NCBI RefSeq assembly: GCF_004115155.1
Contig: NZ_RDSM01000002.1
Location: 1,178,001 to 1,242,000 of the forward strand
Origin: Granulicella sibirica
GTDB taxonomy: Bacteria; Acidobacteriota; Terriglobia; Terriglobales; Acidobacteriaceae
DNA: 64,000 bases
Direction of reading: 5' to 3'
Shown: positions 36,176 through 44,519 of the stretch, piece by piece
Numbering within the stretch: the stretch's first letter is position 1
Layout of the letters: the number at the start of each line of letters is the position of its first letter
Notes under the pieces: model-generated
The model's database searches: none
What the model saw: the letters and a program-made list of their open reading frames with translations, nothing else
What the model was told of the DNA's origin: nothing
Translations under genes and position numbers: made by a program

Positions 36176-39108
36176 CGTCCACCTCGCATATCAAGCACGA
36201 GCACACCGTTCTCGGGAGTGTTCGGATCGTTGTCCAGCCGTGCGATCTCAAGCGGCCCAAGCTTGAACACAGAGTTCGCCGGGACCTCTGACTTCGCCGG
36301 CCCGGAGAACATCTCTGCGCTGCTTAGCCGCTCCAATTCCGTGACCTTCACGCTCAGCACACCGGGCACTGCCTGCACCGCGGCGATCAACTGGCTGATA
36401 TAGATGCCCTGGCCGAACGTGAGCCGGTCGGGGCTGAAGAGTCCCTCGGAACCGCCACAAGGCTTCGAGCTTCCCAAAGCAGCGCGCACCGCAGTTTCGA
36501 CATGGCCGCGAAAGTAGTTCGGCAGAACACAGACGCAAATCGTAACCTTCAACGGCACATATTGCGCGGCGTTCACCTGAAGGTCGTATCCCATGCGCCG
36601 GAAAGGTTCCAGGTATAGCTTGACCTCTTCGGTCAGCGACGTGTCCGCGCCCTCTTCCTCTTCGGGGTCTAGCGCCACGGTTGCCGTGTACCAGCTTCCC
36701 GTCCAACGCAGTACTGCTTTGGCGTTTTGCAAACGCCGAAAGCGCGAGGTGCAGATGCTTGGATCGGCCGGGATAAGCGTGTCGCGGATGGCAAGCCGAC
36801 GGGCGTTGTCCTTTGCGATTGCCGCATAGTCGTCCGCCGTAATCGCGCGTTCAAGCACGTTGCCGAAACTGTACGGCGTAAACTTCTTGACCTCTTCAAT
36901 CGGTTCCGGATCGACCCCGCCAGTCGCCGCTAGTGGATTGCGCGGCGTGAGCGTTACTCCGCTCAGGGTTTCCTGCTCGAAGACGATGTAACGAATCGAT
37001 TCGGCCCCAACGTTGCTGTGCGTCCCGTTGCCGATACGGTAGCTCGCTTTGAACTCGCTGCCCGCTTCAGGCGACATGCCTAAGACGCCATCGCCGAAGC
37101 GCAGATGCCCGTAGCCATCGTTGTCTGTCTCAACGACGAAGCTCTGGTCATCCGGCCCCGACTCCAGCAAATCGATTGCAGGCGACCACGTCCGCGTGAG
37201 CGTCGTAAGGTCGCCGAGAAGCGCAATCTGCAACGTCGAGGGCAACGGCTCCGATCCGTCCCACGCCGCTATCTGCTGTTGTGTAGCTTTACTCAGCTTG
37301 CCCCGCAAAGACTGAGCCGCGGCGTTCGTCTTGTCCTTGAGCGCTTTCGCCAGACCGAATGGCAGAGCAAAATCATCGAAGGTAAACAGCGGCTGCGCGT
37401 CCGTCGCGGTGAAGAGCGGCCCCGCCGGGATTTCACTCAGGGAGATGCACGGCAGCGCGGTGCGCGGGTCCTGTACCACCATCCCCGCCGCCGAGCAGGT
37501 TACTTCTATTGGTTGCCGCGAGGTCAAGGGCTCCCGCGTAAGCGTGGGCGCAAATTGCCCCGCAGTGATCGTGATCGATGCGGGCGTGCAGCAATCCGAG
37601 CAGGTCGGGGCTGAGGATGCGGTGGGAACAATGCCAATCGTTTCGCTCACAGTCTGGCCATAGTCGACCAAGACCACGTTGCCGCGCGCGACGCTGACGT
37701 CTTCCATGCAGGAGCAATCGGGCGCGGGCTGTCGCGAGGACAGGCACAGCGGAAACGTAAGAGCGTCTTCAGAGTCCCACTCGATTTCAAGGACCGGCTG
37801 CCCAGCCGGTTGCTGGTCCGATTGTCCGGCTGAGCTGTAGAGCTTGTCGACGGATTGAGTCACTTTGGTCAGACGAACCGCCTGGCGATGCTTTGGATCG
37901 GCATCCGCCGGGTTGCCGGTGTGAGGGCCAAGGACCTCTTCGAAGATCAGCACATCTCCCGCCTTGAGTTGCAGCACACGTGACGGCCCGCCAGTGTCGG
38001 ATGGCGGAGCATCGCCGGCCTTTGCGTTGTCCGGCCCGTGCTCGTAAGTGGCCGCGCCAATATTTCCAGCAGGCGGGTTGCTCGCAGCGGGCTGTACCCA
38101 TCCATCTACCAGGGTCGCCGAGGTCGAGCCCTTGCTCAGGCAGCAGCGGCAGTCTCCCCAGGTGTACAAACTGATCTTGCTGTGGCTTGCGAAAATCGTG
38201 ATCTGCGAGGTTTCCGTGGTTGTTATCGCGCGAAAGACCTCATACTCCGTGGCCGGCACATTCACCAGGTCTGCAGGCGCGAGGATCGAGTTTGCCGGCG
38301 ACCCGGGGTAGGCCGTGATGAAATAAATCGCACTCAGATCGAGCGGTTGATCGATGCTTGTACCGATCGTTATCCAGGCTCTTGAGTTGCAGCCTTCATG
38401 CATCCTGTAATCGACTAACCGGGCATGCCTGCGCACCGAGATACGCTCGCGTGCGGTGCCAAGATAGGCTTCGGTCGCCACAGCGTCCTGGAAGTAGCTC
38501 AGGGAGTCGCCAGCGTAGGCGAGCAGCTCCACCAGTGTGACCCCGAGATCGGCTGCATGGGTCTCCTGCCACTCCGGCATGATGAGTGCGAGCCGGTCCA
38601 GGATCAGTTGGCGGAAGCTCTCGTAGTCTTTCGCGAGGTAATTCGCCTCGGGCCCATCGTTAGTTTCAGCCGGACAGCAAGGCTGCGTTCTGCAATCGAG
38701 AGTGGTCGGGCAGTCCGACTTGAAGCTGAATGAAACGCTCGCGTAAAAGCGGTCGAACCCCTGCATGGGGGTCTCCGTCGGCATCCCACTCTCGTCAAGC
38801 GCGACACAGCGCAGTGTATAAGTTGAGAAGTCGCCCGCCTTATCGACTCTCAGTTCGAGATGATCGTCCAGCGTTGGATCCTTCTGTCGAACGACGCGCA
38901 GCGACGTGACAACGATGCCTATGATCCGGCTGCCGCCTGTAATCACAACATTTGCGCGCTCGATCTTTTCCGGCGCCTTGCCCAGAAAGTAGACATACAA
39001 GGTCGTCTGGCTCTCGCCGAGCTCGACATAGTCAAGCCCCAGCAACGCCGCCTTGCGCACATCTTCGAGCCTGTTCTGGTCGCTGCACATCCGGTCTAAT
39101 GTCTGCAT
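36172..39108 (-). CDS. eCIS baseplate protein (Afp11/J-like), 978 aa
   Basis: Second large baseplate J-type protein. The ATG at 39108 is used because GGAG lies upstream; an earlier in-frame start would overlap the gp25 gene. NYLAKDYESFRQLILDRLAL and VTLVELLAYAGDSLSYFQDA (about 165-225) are the conserved wedge segments; YGHLRFGDGVLGMSPEAGSE (about 665) and VLERAITADDYAAIA are J-family signatures; the end has AVPGVLSVKVTELER. Several Cys-rich clusters are inserted (CRTQPCCPAE, GDCRCCLSKG, CSCMED, CSDCC), which is unusual for a cytoplasmically assembled phage-like part and could bind metal. The stop overlaps the next gene by ATGA. Confidence 0.88.
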   Translation of the reverse strand: MQTLDRMCSDQNRLEDVRKAALLGLDYVELGESQTTLYVYFLGKAPEKIERANVVITGGSRIIGIVVTSLRVVRQKDPTLDDHLELRVDKAGDFSTYTLRCVALDESGMPTETPMQGFDRFYASVSFSFKSDCPTTLDCRTQPCCPAETNDGPEANYLAKDYESFRQLILDRLALIMPEWQETHAADLGVTLVELLAYAGDSLSYFQDAVATEAYLGTARERISVRRHARLVDYRMHEGCNSRAWITIGTSIDQPLDLSAIYFITAYPGSPANSILAPADLVNVPATEYEVFRAITTTETSQITIFASHSKISLYTWGDCRCCLSKGSTSATLVDGWVQPAASNPPAGNIGAATYEHGPDNAKAGDAPPSDTGGPSRVLQLKAGDVLIFEEVLGPHTGNPADADPKHRQAVRLTKVTQSVDKLYSSAGQSDQQPAGQPVLEIEWDSEDALTFPLCLSSRQPAPDCSCMEDVSVARGNVVLVDYGQTVSETIGIVPTASSAPTCSDCCTPASITITAGQFAPTLTREPLTSRQPIEVTCSAAGMVVQDPRTALPCISLSEIPAGPLFTATDAQPLFTFDDFALPFGLAKALKDKTNAAAQSLRGKLSKATQQQIAAWDGSEPLPSTLQIALLGDLTTLTRTWSPAIDLLESGPDDQSFVVETDNDGYGHLRFGDGVLGMSPEAGSEFKASYRIGNGTHSNVGAESIRYIVFEQETLSGVTLTPRNPLAATGGVDPEPIEEVKKFTPYSFGNVLERAITADDYAAIAKDNARRLAIRDTLIPADPSICTSRFRRLQNAKAVLRWTGSWYTATVALDPEEEEGADTSLTEEVKLYLEPFRRMGYDLQVNAAQYVPLKVTICVCVLPNYFRGHVETAVRAALGSSKPCGGSEGLFSPDRLTFGQGIYISQLIAAVQAVPGVLSVKVTELERLSSAEMFSGPAKSEVPANSVFKLGPLEIARLDNDPNTPENGVLVLDMRGGR

Positions 39109-39127
39109 ATGTGCTCCAATTACTTGC

Positions 39128-39493
39128 TTACTGCCCAGCAGAACTTCGCACAAAAGTCTCGGTGCGGCTGTCGCCTGTACTCTTCACGATGTAGCTCAAC
39201 ATGACGTTGAGGGTCGCATCATCGGCCGTAATGGTCAGTGATTGCACGTCGATCAGGTCTCCCAGAAACTGCTGCACCGCGGCCTGCGTGGTGAATTGCA
39301 GCGCCGACGCCAGTTCGCGGCTATTGGGTGAAAAGACAACCTGCAAGAGCCCGCTTCCAAAGTCGGGCCGGTTTAACCGTTCGCCCGGATTGGTAAACAG
39401 CAGTTGCTCGATCATGTCGCGGATGTGGTCGTCATCGTCGGTCGACGCGGTGCGACCGCGACCGTCGATCTGGTACGGATAGGCGATATTCAC
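39128..39493 (-). CDS. eCIS baseplate protein gp25-like (Afp9)
   Basis: A 121-residue GPW/gp25-family protein, the sheath-initiating baseplate component conserved in phages, T6SS (TssE) and eCIS. Segments supporting this are HIRDMIEQLLFTNPGERLNR followed by PDFGSGLLQVVFSP; the ERxNRP..G pattern is diagnostic. It lies between the PAAR-like tip gene (19-base gap) and the large Afp11-like gene (19-base gap). It is expected in the cytoplasmic baseplate assembly. Confidence 0.93.
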   Translation of the reverse strand: MNIAYPYQIDGRGRTASTDDDDHIRDMIEQLLFTNPGERLNRPDFGSGLLQVVFSPNSRELASALQFTTQAAVQQFLGDLIDVQSLTITADDATLNVMLSYIVKSTGDSRTETFVRSSAGQ

Positions 39494-39512
39494 GATGCGA
39501 ACCTCCTCTCTG

Positions 39513-39842
39513 CTACATCGCTGTGACGCGGGTCTGCGTCACCGAAATAATGAGCGGCGTTCCCGATGGAACGCATAACGCCTGACTACTGAGAACGACC
39601 AGAGGCTGGCCGTTTGAAAGCACACGAGTGGATCCGGACGGCGGAATCCATGTCGCCGTCACGCAAGGCCCGTTGGCAACAATGGGCGGCGGCAGCGTAC
39701 ATCCCGCGACCGCATAAGGCCCGCTGATCAGCACGGTCGACTGCCCGCTTACCATAACTCGAGGATTTGGCACCGTTGGTTGCGCCTGGCCGCCGTGTGA
39801 GCAGAGCACCGTTGCGCCGACATGTACTAAAAAACCTGGCAT
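39513..39842 (-). CDS. PAAR-like spike tip protein (Afp10-like)
   Basis: A 109-residue beta-rich protein starting MPGFLVHVGATVLCSHGGQA, with the short hydrophobic repeats of PAAR/DUF4280-like tips (NPRVMVSGQSTVLIS, PLVVLSSQALCVPSGTPL). It would sharpen the gp5-like spike and may attach effectors. One His and four Cys residues (CSHGG, AGC, GPC, LC) could coordinate the metal that closes the cone. It follows the gp5-like gene by 24 bases and precedes gp25, the usual eCIS order. Confidence 0.82.
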   Translation of the reverse strand: MPGFLVHVGATVLCSHGGQAQPTVPNPRVMVSGQSTVLISGPYAVAGCTLPPPIVANGPCVTATWIPPSGSTRVLSNGQPLVVLSSQALCVPSGTPLIISVTQTRVTAM

Positions 39843-39866
39843 ACCTTTCCCTCAAAGTTCGTAACG

Positions 39867-40382
39867 CTAGACCACCACCAGCGCGCCTGCATTCACCGTT
39901 ACCGACGGGCCTACAAGCGTGATGCTGGCACCCTTGCCGTTTTGGATATAAATACCCGTATCGTTCACGATCAGCGTGGCCCCGGTTGTGCTCTTCAGCA
40001 TGATGCCGCCTGTCGGGCCCGGCAGATCGCTTACGACGATCGCATTCTGCAATGCACTTTGAATGACGATGTTCGGGTCTCCGGGAACGCCCAGCAGCGC
40101 GAGGGGCGGCACCTCCGCTGTGCTGCCCCACCAGCCGCCCGTCCACACCGGTCGGTCGGGGTCGCCTGCTTCGAACTGCACCCAGACTCCCGCGCCAATC
40201 TGCGGCACCATGTATGTCCCCATCTGCTTGCCGGCAATGGGCAGAGCAGGCATGGCCCACGTCGTCGGCGTAATGCTCGAGACGTCGGGTACGAGCACTG
40301 AGATCCGGCCCATCAACAATGGGTCGATATTCAGCACTACCGTGCCGCGATAGATTCCGTAATACTTCTCGCCTTCCTTCAT
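39867..40382 (-). CDS. eCIS spike protein, gp5/baseplate V-like (Afp8 C-terminal part)
   Basis: A 171-residue protein with the OB-fold of phage baseplate assembly protein V/gp5: YGIYRGTVVLNIDPLLMGRI, MVPQIGAGVWVQFEAGDPDR and PVWTGGWWG. The C-terminal stretch (IMLKSTTGATLIVNDTGIYI, then GASITLVGPSVTVNAGALVV) is a short beta-helix that forms the spike shaft. In Afp this part is fused to the gp27-like hub; here it is a separate gene whose ATG overlaps the stop of the hub gene by ATGA. Confidence 0.9.
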   Translation of the reverse strand: MKEGEKYYGIYRGTVVLNIDPLLMGRISVLVPDVSSITPTTWAMPALPIAGKQMGTYMVPQIGAGVWVQFEAGDPDRPVWTGGWWGSTAEVPPLALLGVPGDPNIVIQSALQNAIVVSDLPGPTGGIMLKSTTGATLIVNDTGIYIQNGKGASITLVGPSVTVNAGALVVV

Positions 40383-41544
40383 ACACTCACCGATGAGACA
40401 GAAGATCCCGTACCGCCTCGCGCCAGCGTGAAGCTTTGTTTGTACTCGCCGCGTTTGATGTTGTGGGTCACGCTCTTCACGTAGTACTTTCCGTCGTAGT
40501 AGCCGCCGGCTCCGCGCACTGCGGCAAGCTGACGTGCCTTAAACACTTTTCCGTAACGCAGTACATCCAGTTGCCCGCTCCCGCTGATCACTTCCGACGT
40601 TTTGAACAACGCTGCGAGCGCTAGCAGTGCCGCGCCTACGATGTTTTCGTTGGCCGTCGGCCTCAATTGCTGACTCTTGAGCGGAGTCGGCGCATGGGCC
40701 GCCAGCGGCGCTTTCAGCAAGTCGATGTTCGGTATCGGTATCGGTATCGGGATCTTCGTCGTCGGCTCGATGATGGTCGCGAAGTATTGCGTCGCGATTG
40801 TTCCGTCGTAGGAGAAGCTCAGCGCATCGATACATCACAGGCGACTCCAGTCGTTAGACAACTTCGTCTATTCGTGTTCGCGTCGAAGTTGATGGTTAGC
40901 GCCGACTGCGGGCTGCCGAACAGCTTGCTGATGTCCGGCCCCCAGTACGCCAGGCTCTTGCCCGGCGTGGGCCCGGGGTCGAGATAAAATACCGCGCCCA
41001 CACCTCTCGCCATCGCGCTGATGAAGCTGTAGTCCGATCCCTGCTGCTTGATGAATCGATCCAGCGGGTTCTCGATCTGTGGAATGCTTGCCGGGATCGC
41101 CAGCGGGATGACCCCCAGTACGGCGTACTTCGCCAGGATCAGTTCGACGATCGCGAAGTCGGGAAGCGCCGGATAAGGGATGCCTGTGAGATCGAGAAAG
41201 TCCATCAGCGCCGTCAGGTCCAGCCCTGTGATGCTCAGTGTGGATTTGCCCGGTTTGTCGGATGGGCTGATGTCCTGCCGCGTGATGATGCCGTCCATCA
41301 ACACCTCGGTCGCCCCGTTGATGGTCACGGCGATGATGACACGCTGCCGGGGATCGAAGGCTCCCGCGTTGAGCATCTTCTGCACCACGGATTGTTTACC
41401 CATGGTGAACCTGAGTTGAAAGCCTGCCTGCGTCCCGACCGTCGATGAGACGCTCACATCTGTCAGCGCATCGATGACAGGCTGCGGCACCGGGCTCGCC
41501 GAGAACGAACCCATCATTAACGTTAGATAGAAACCCCTGTTCAT
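40379..41544 (-). pseudogene. eCIS hub protein, gp27/late-control-D-like (Afp8 N-terminal part), frameshifted
   Basis: The first frame starts at ATG 41544 (MNRGFYLTLMMGSFSAS) and encodes the hub domain with ITGLDLTALMDFLDLTGIPY and SDYSFISAMARGVGAVFYLD, then NFDANTN, before running into nonsense and a TGA at 40819. The correct continuation lies in another frame from about 40830: LSFSYDGTIATQYF, then KIPIPIPIPNIDLLKAPLA and YYVKSVTHNIKRGEYKQSF to the stop at 40379. About 38 extra bases between NTN and the DALSFS-type restart explain the shift. The total span, 1166 bases, is not a multiple of three. Both halves otherwise look intact. It could be a recent insertion, a sequencing error, or (less likely) recoding; no slippery heptamer is visible. 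The start overlaps the LysM gene by ATGA. Confidence 0.82.
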
Positions 41545-41915
41545 AATGAGCTTCCCGTGATGCCTTGAGGCAGCGTGATGCGCAGCTTGCTTCCCAGCGT
41601 CGTGAGCAGGTCTTCGGGACGCATCGCGCTGTTCGCATCGGCAATTTGCCAGAAGAGTTCCGGGTCGCCGAGATACTGCGCCGCGATGTTGTCCAGGCGT
41701 TGTCCCTGCGTCACTGTTGCCGTTTGCAGCAACTGGAATGAATCTGCTGGAGGGACGAACCGCCGGGTGAGATAGATTATTGTGCGACCATTCGCCGCGG
41801 TCATGCTTGTGGTCGGCAGACCGTAGTAACGGCTGGTTGGCGTGAAGAGATTGCGCTCGAGCGAAGTCTGCGCGAGGAGGGCCTGTACTGGATCGGTCGG
41901 CATGTTGCTGTTCAT
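41541..41915 (-). CDS. eCIS LysM-domain protein
   Basis: A 124-residue protein whose second half is a LysM-like module: VTQGQRLDNIAAQYLGDPEL followed by FWQIADANSAMRPEDL. In Afp7-like proteins the LysM module is fused behind a tube-like domain; here it is separate and directly follows the tube-like gene, with a one-base TGATG overlap. It probably links the hub to the tube or baseplate. Its stop overlaps the start of the frameshifted hub gene by ATGA. Confidence 0.86.
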   Translation of the reverse strand: MNSNMPTDPVQALLAQTSLERNLFTPTSRYYGLPTTSMTAANGRTIIYLTRRFVPPADSFQLLQTATVTQGQRLDNIAAQYLGDPELFWQIADANSAMRPEDLLTTLGSKLRITLPQGITGSSL

Positions 41916-42571
41916 CAGATACCTCGAATTCCAAGGGGTGTGAGTGCGGTAGCCGCCTGCATTCTGGAGAGCGTTTCTTTGTTCTGCTGATAGACCATGT
42001 AGAGGTTGCCGCTTTTGTTGCCGAAGTCGAGATCGTCCGTGCTGAGCACACGCATGCCCAGGCTTACTTTCGCGCGGATCGGGTTCAGCTTCGCGTCGAA
42101 CGCTTCTTCGGTGATACTCAGGTCGGTGATGCGCACCGGAACGATGCGGTTCGTGCTCCAGACAAAGAGCACAAACGCCGCCTGGATTGGCAGGATTTCG
42201 AGCGTGCCCTGCTGCGCGAGCGTGTAGTTGTTCTGAAGCGTCGCGGAGCTTGGATATACGATGGTTTCAAGCACGGCGAGTTGGGGAAAGATTCCATTCT
42301 GCAGCGTGCCTTGATTCTGGTCCGGGAACTCGAGTTGGTCGGTCGCGTCGATCTCGGCGTCTACCTTGAACGTCTCGACTGGTGGCCCCTTCAGACGCAG
42401 GGCTTCAGAGCGATCGCCGCCCTCCTCCGCGCCCTGAATCTTCAGGGTCCGCGTGAAGCTGTCCGGGTTGTACTGCAGCACGATCACCTGCAGAACCTTC
42501 GTATAGGTGTCCGGGTCGAGCAGCACAAGGCCACCCTTCAGAATGCGAGGCGATCCAGGGAATGCGCTCAT
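41915..42571 (-). CDS. eCIS tube-like adaptor protein (Afp7-like, CIS_tube)
   Basis: A 218-residue protein with the tube-fold domain used in Afp7/Pvc7 adaptors between hub and inner tube: GLVLLDPDTYTKVLQVIVLQ, VETFKVDAEIDATDQLEF, VPVRITDLSITEEAFDAKLN and ISRAKVSLGM-type beta strands (PIRAKVSLGMRVL). It lacks the C-terminal LysM, which is encoded by the next gene. It overlaps the DUF4157 gene by ATGA. The call is based on family pattern plus position between the ATPase side and the hub. Confidence 0.85.
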   Translation of the reverse strand: MSAFPGSPRILKGGLVLLDPDTYTKVLQVIVLQYNPDSFTRTLKIQGAEEGGDRSEALRLKGPPVETFKVDAEIDATDQLEFPDQNQGTLQNGIFPQLAVLETIVYPSSATLQNNYTLAQQGTLEILPIQAAFVLFVWSTNRIVPVRITDLSITEEAFDAKLNPIRAKVSLGMRVLSTDDLDFGNKSGNLYMVYQQNKETLSRMQAATALTPLGIRGI

Positions 42572-44202
42572 GCCGTCTTACCATCCGGTGTCGCTGGCGC
42601 AGCGGGTGCTGCGGCTGTGGCGGTTTTGCCTGCATCAGGAGTCTTACTGGCTGTCGCCGCCGCCGTTGATGGGTCGGGATTCAGGCTGATCACGACGATC
42701 GGCGTCTCCGCGTCGCCCGCCGCGACCTTGTTTGTACGCGCGCCTCGGGCGTCCGGCCCTGCGTTGATCCGCTCCACCACGGGGCCGACTTTCTCATTCG
42801 CCGAGAAACGAACCGCTCCGCCGAAACGTTGCACCTTGTAGTCTTTATTCACCTCTGGCCCGCCACTGCCGAAGAACTGTTCGAAGCCGGCAACCAATCC
42901 TGATCTGCGTGACTTCCGTGGGGGCGTGTTGGTGCCGCCCAGCAGGATTCGTGCGGTGGCATTTCCTTCTTTATCGTGCGCCCCGGCCCTTGCTTTGAAG
43001 GTGACTGATGCGTTGCTGTTGGCGGACCCACCCTCATATCCCGTGGCTTGCCCCGGCTCGGTTCCGCCGTCTTTGATATCGCTGCCGTTGGCATGAATCG
43101 TTACAAAGAAGTCTGCTGAGTTTTCTTTACCCTGATTAATGTTTAGAAGGTGATACGTCTTCTGGAAGTCAGGTTTATCCGCTGGTTTGTAGACTTTGGA
43201 CTTAGAAGATTTAGTGGTAACTTTTTTTGCGGATTTCCCTTTTCCCTGGGTCGTTTCTTCTTCGCTTCCTGTCTCGTCGGTCTCCGAATCGACGTCCTTA
43301 TCCGGAGCGCCAATCTCTTTCAGATCCAGCCCTTTGATCTCCGGAATGTCCGCATCAGTCACGTTGATACCGCCGCTCGTTGGCTCCGCTGTCGGCGGAT
43401 CTTCCGCCGCCTCTGCGGAGCGGGCAGCCAGGTTCGCAGATTTCAAACCGGTATAGAAAGTTGTAAGTGCGCTGACACCGGCGATGGCTGCGCTTGCATC
43501 CGCCGCTTTCGCGCTCGTCTTCGCCGCAGACGCGCTCGTCGCTGCCGAGTCCGTCTGGCTTTGAATCTGCGCAGCGTTCGGCTCTACCCTCTGGACCGAC
43601 ATCCCTTCTGCTGCCCGACCATTCGACGATAACGAGGCGGGCCGCCGTGTTGCCTTGCACTCATTCCCGCCCGTCCGTTCCTGTGTGGCTGCGTCTCCAA
43701 CCGCACGCGCCTCGCGCTCAAACGAGTCCGACGGGTGGCTCACCTGCACTCCATCTCCAATCGAATTTCCCGCGACCGGGCCCTGCGATTGCTGCACGAC
43801 GTGGGTCAGCTCATGCGCCATCAATTGCTGTCCGCTGAGCGTTCCCGGGCTATATCGGCCAGTGTCGAACGCTATATGCGAGCCTGCGGTATAGGCCACT
43901 GCCTGTACCGCTCTTGCCGAGGAAGCCGCGTCCTGGTCCGTATGTACGCGCACGCTGCTGAGGTCATAGCCGAGATGCGGCTCCATCTGCGACCGCGTCT
44001 GCGCATCGAGCGGCCGTCCGGGTTGGGCCACCGTTCCTCTCACCGCCGCTGCCGCATCCGAATGCATTGCATTGCCGTTGGCCTGCCGCTGCACGCTTAT
44101 TTGTCGCGACGCTGATTGGCCGGTGCTGAACAGGCTACCGGAAGACTGCGTGGGCTTTACCGCCGCGCCCTGTCTCGTCGAAACTGCCGCTTGTCTGCTC
44201 AT
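42568..44202 (-). CDS. DUF4157 'eCIS core' metallopeptidase-like protein
   Basis: A 544-residue protein that carries the eCIS core domain, strongly linked to contractile injection systems and often found on cargo toxins. Around residues 70-135 it has RSQMEPHLGYDLSSVRVHTD, SHIAFDTGRYSPG and the zinc-site HExxH in LMAHELTHVVQQSQGPV. A low-complexity Ala/Ser region follows, an acidic stretch (DVDSETDETGSEEE), a basic KKVTTKSSKSK linker, then a unique C-terminal domain (TYHLLNINQGKENSADFFVT, then FEQFFGSGGPEV) and an Ala/Thr/Pro tail. The ATG at 44202 is fixed by the ATGA overlap with the upstream gene. It may be cargo or a processing/loading factor; I do not recognise the C-terminal domain. Confidence 0.88.
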   Translation of the reverse strand: MSRQAAVSTRQGAAVKPTQSSGSLFSTGQSASRQISVQRQANGNAMHSDAAAAVRGTVAQPGRPLDAQTRSQMEPHLGYDLSSVRVHTDQDAASSARAVQAVAYTAGSHIAFDTGRYSPGTLSGQQLMAHELTHVVQQSQGPVAGNSIGDGVQVSHPSDSFEREARAVGDAATQERTGGNECKATRRPASLSSNGRAAEGMSVQRVEPNAAQIQSQTDSAATSASAAKTSAKAADASAAIAGVSALTTFYTGLKSANLAARSAEAAEDPPTAEPTSGGINVTDADIPEIKGLDLKEIGAPDKDVDSETDETGSEEETTQGKGKSAKKVTTKSSKSKVYKPADKPDFQKTYHLLNINQGKENSADFFVTIHANGSDIKDGGTEPGQATGYEGGSANSNASVTFKARAGAHDKEGNATARILLGGTNTPPRKSRRSGLVAGFEQFFGSGGPEVNKDYKVQRFGGAVRFSANEKVGPVVERINAGPDARGARTNKVAAGDAETPIVVISLNPDPSTAAATASKTPDAGKTATAAAPAAPATPDGKTA

Positions 44203-44519
44203 AGCGCTGCCCCCGAGCTCTTCCGTTGCGTCGTGTTTCCTGTGCGGGTTCTTATGCGACCGTCTGTCGGACCCAGGCTGCTGTAAACGGATTGTGCGAT
44301 CTGCCTCCCAATCGTTGCGGGACTTTGGTCCTGCCCAAGCCTTAATCGTGGGGACTGCGCCGAGATGGTCGATCTGCTTTCCAGACCAGATATGTTTGCG
44401 TCGTTTTCGACAAGCTGAGCCAGCTCTCGTTCGATGGTTGCCCGCAAGACTCCGCGTTCGGAGTTCGACAACCGCAAGCCTTTCATAGTGAGTCGATCGA
44501 TATGCAGCGATATCTTCAT
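44199..44519 (-). CDS. Small eCIS cluster protein of unknown function (106 aa)
   Basis: A 106-residue protein starting MKISLHIDRLTMKGLRLSNS, with a helical ERGVLRATIERELAQLV and a polar C-terminus (GQDQSPATIGRQIAQSVYSS). Position, length and the IDRLTMKGL opening match a small gene commonly found next to the AAA+ ATPase and the DUF4157 gene in eCIS clusters. It has no membrane segment. Overlaps by ATGA on both sides suggest tight coupling. Function unknown. Confidence 0.75.
   Translation of the reverse strand: MKISLHIDRLTMKGLRLSNSERGVLRATIERELAQLVENDANISGLESRSTISAQSPRLRLGQDQSPATIGRQIAQSVYSSLGPTDGRIRTRTGNTTQRKSSGAAL

Noticed and set aside
40731..40751. Tandem repeat GGTATC as a possible CRISPR or regulatory array
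   Set aside because: It is a short in-frame microsatellite coding for alternating Ile-Pro in the hub protein; there are no spacers.
40819..40838. Programmed ribosomal frameshift in the hub gene
   Set aside because: No slippery heptamer lies in the narrow window where both frames are open, and the amount of extra sequence suggests an insertion instead.
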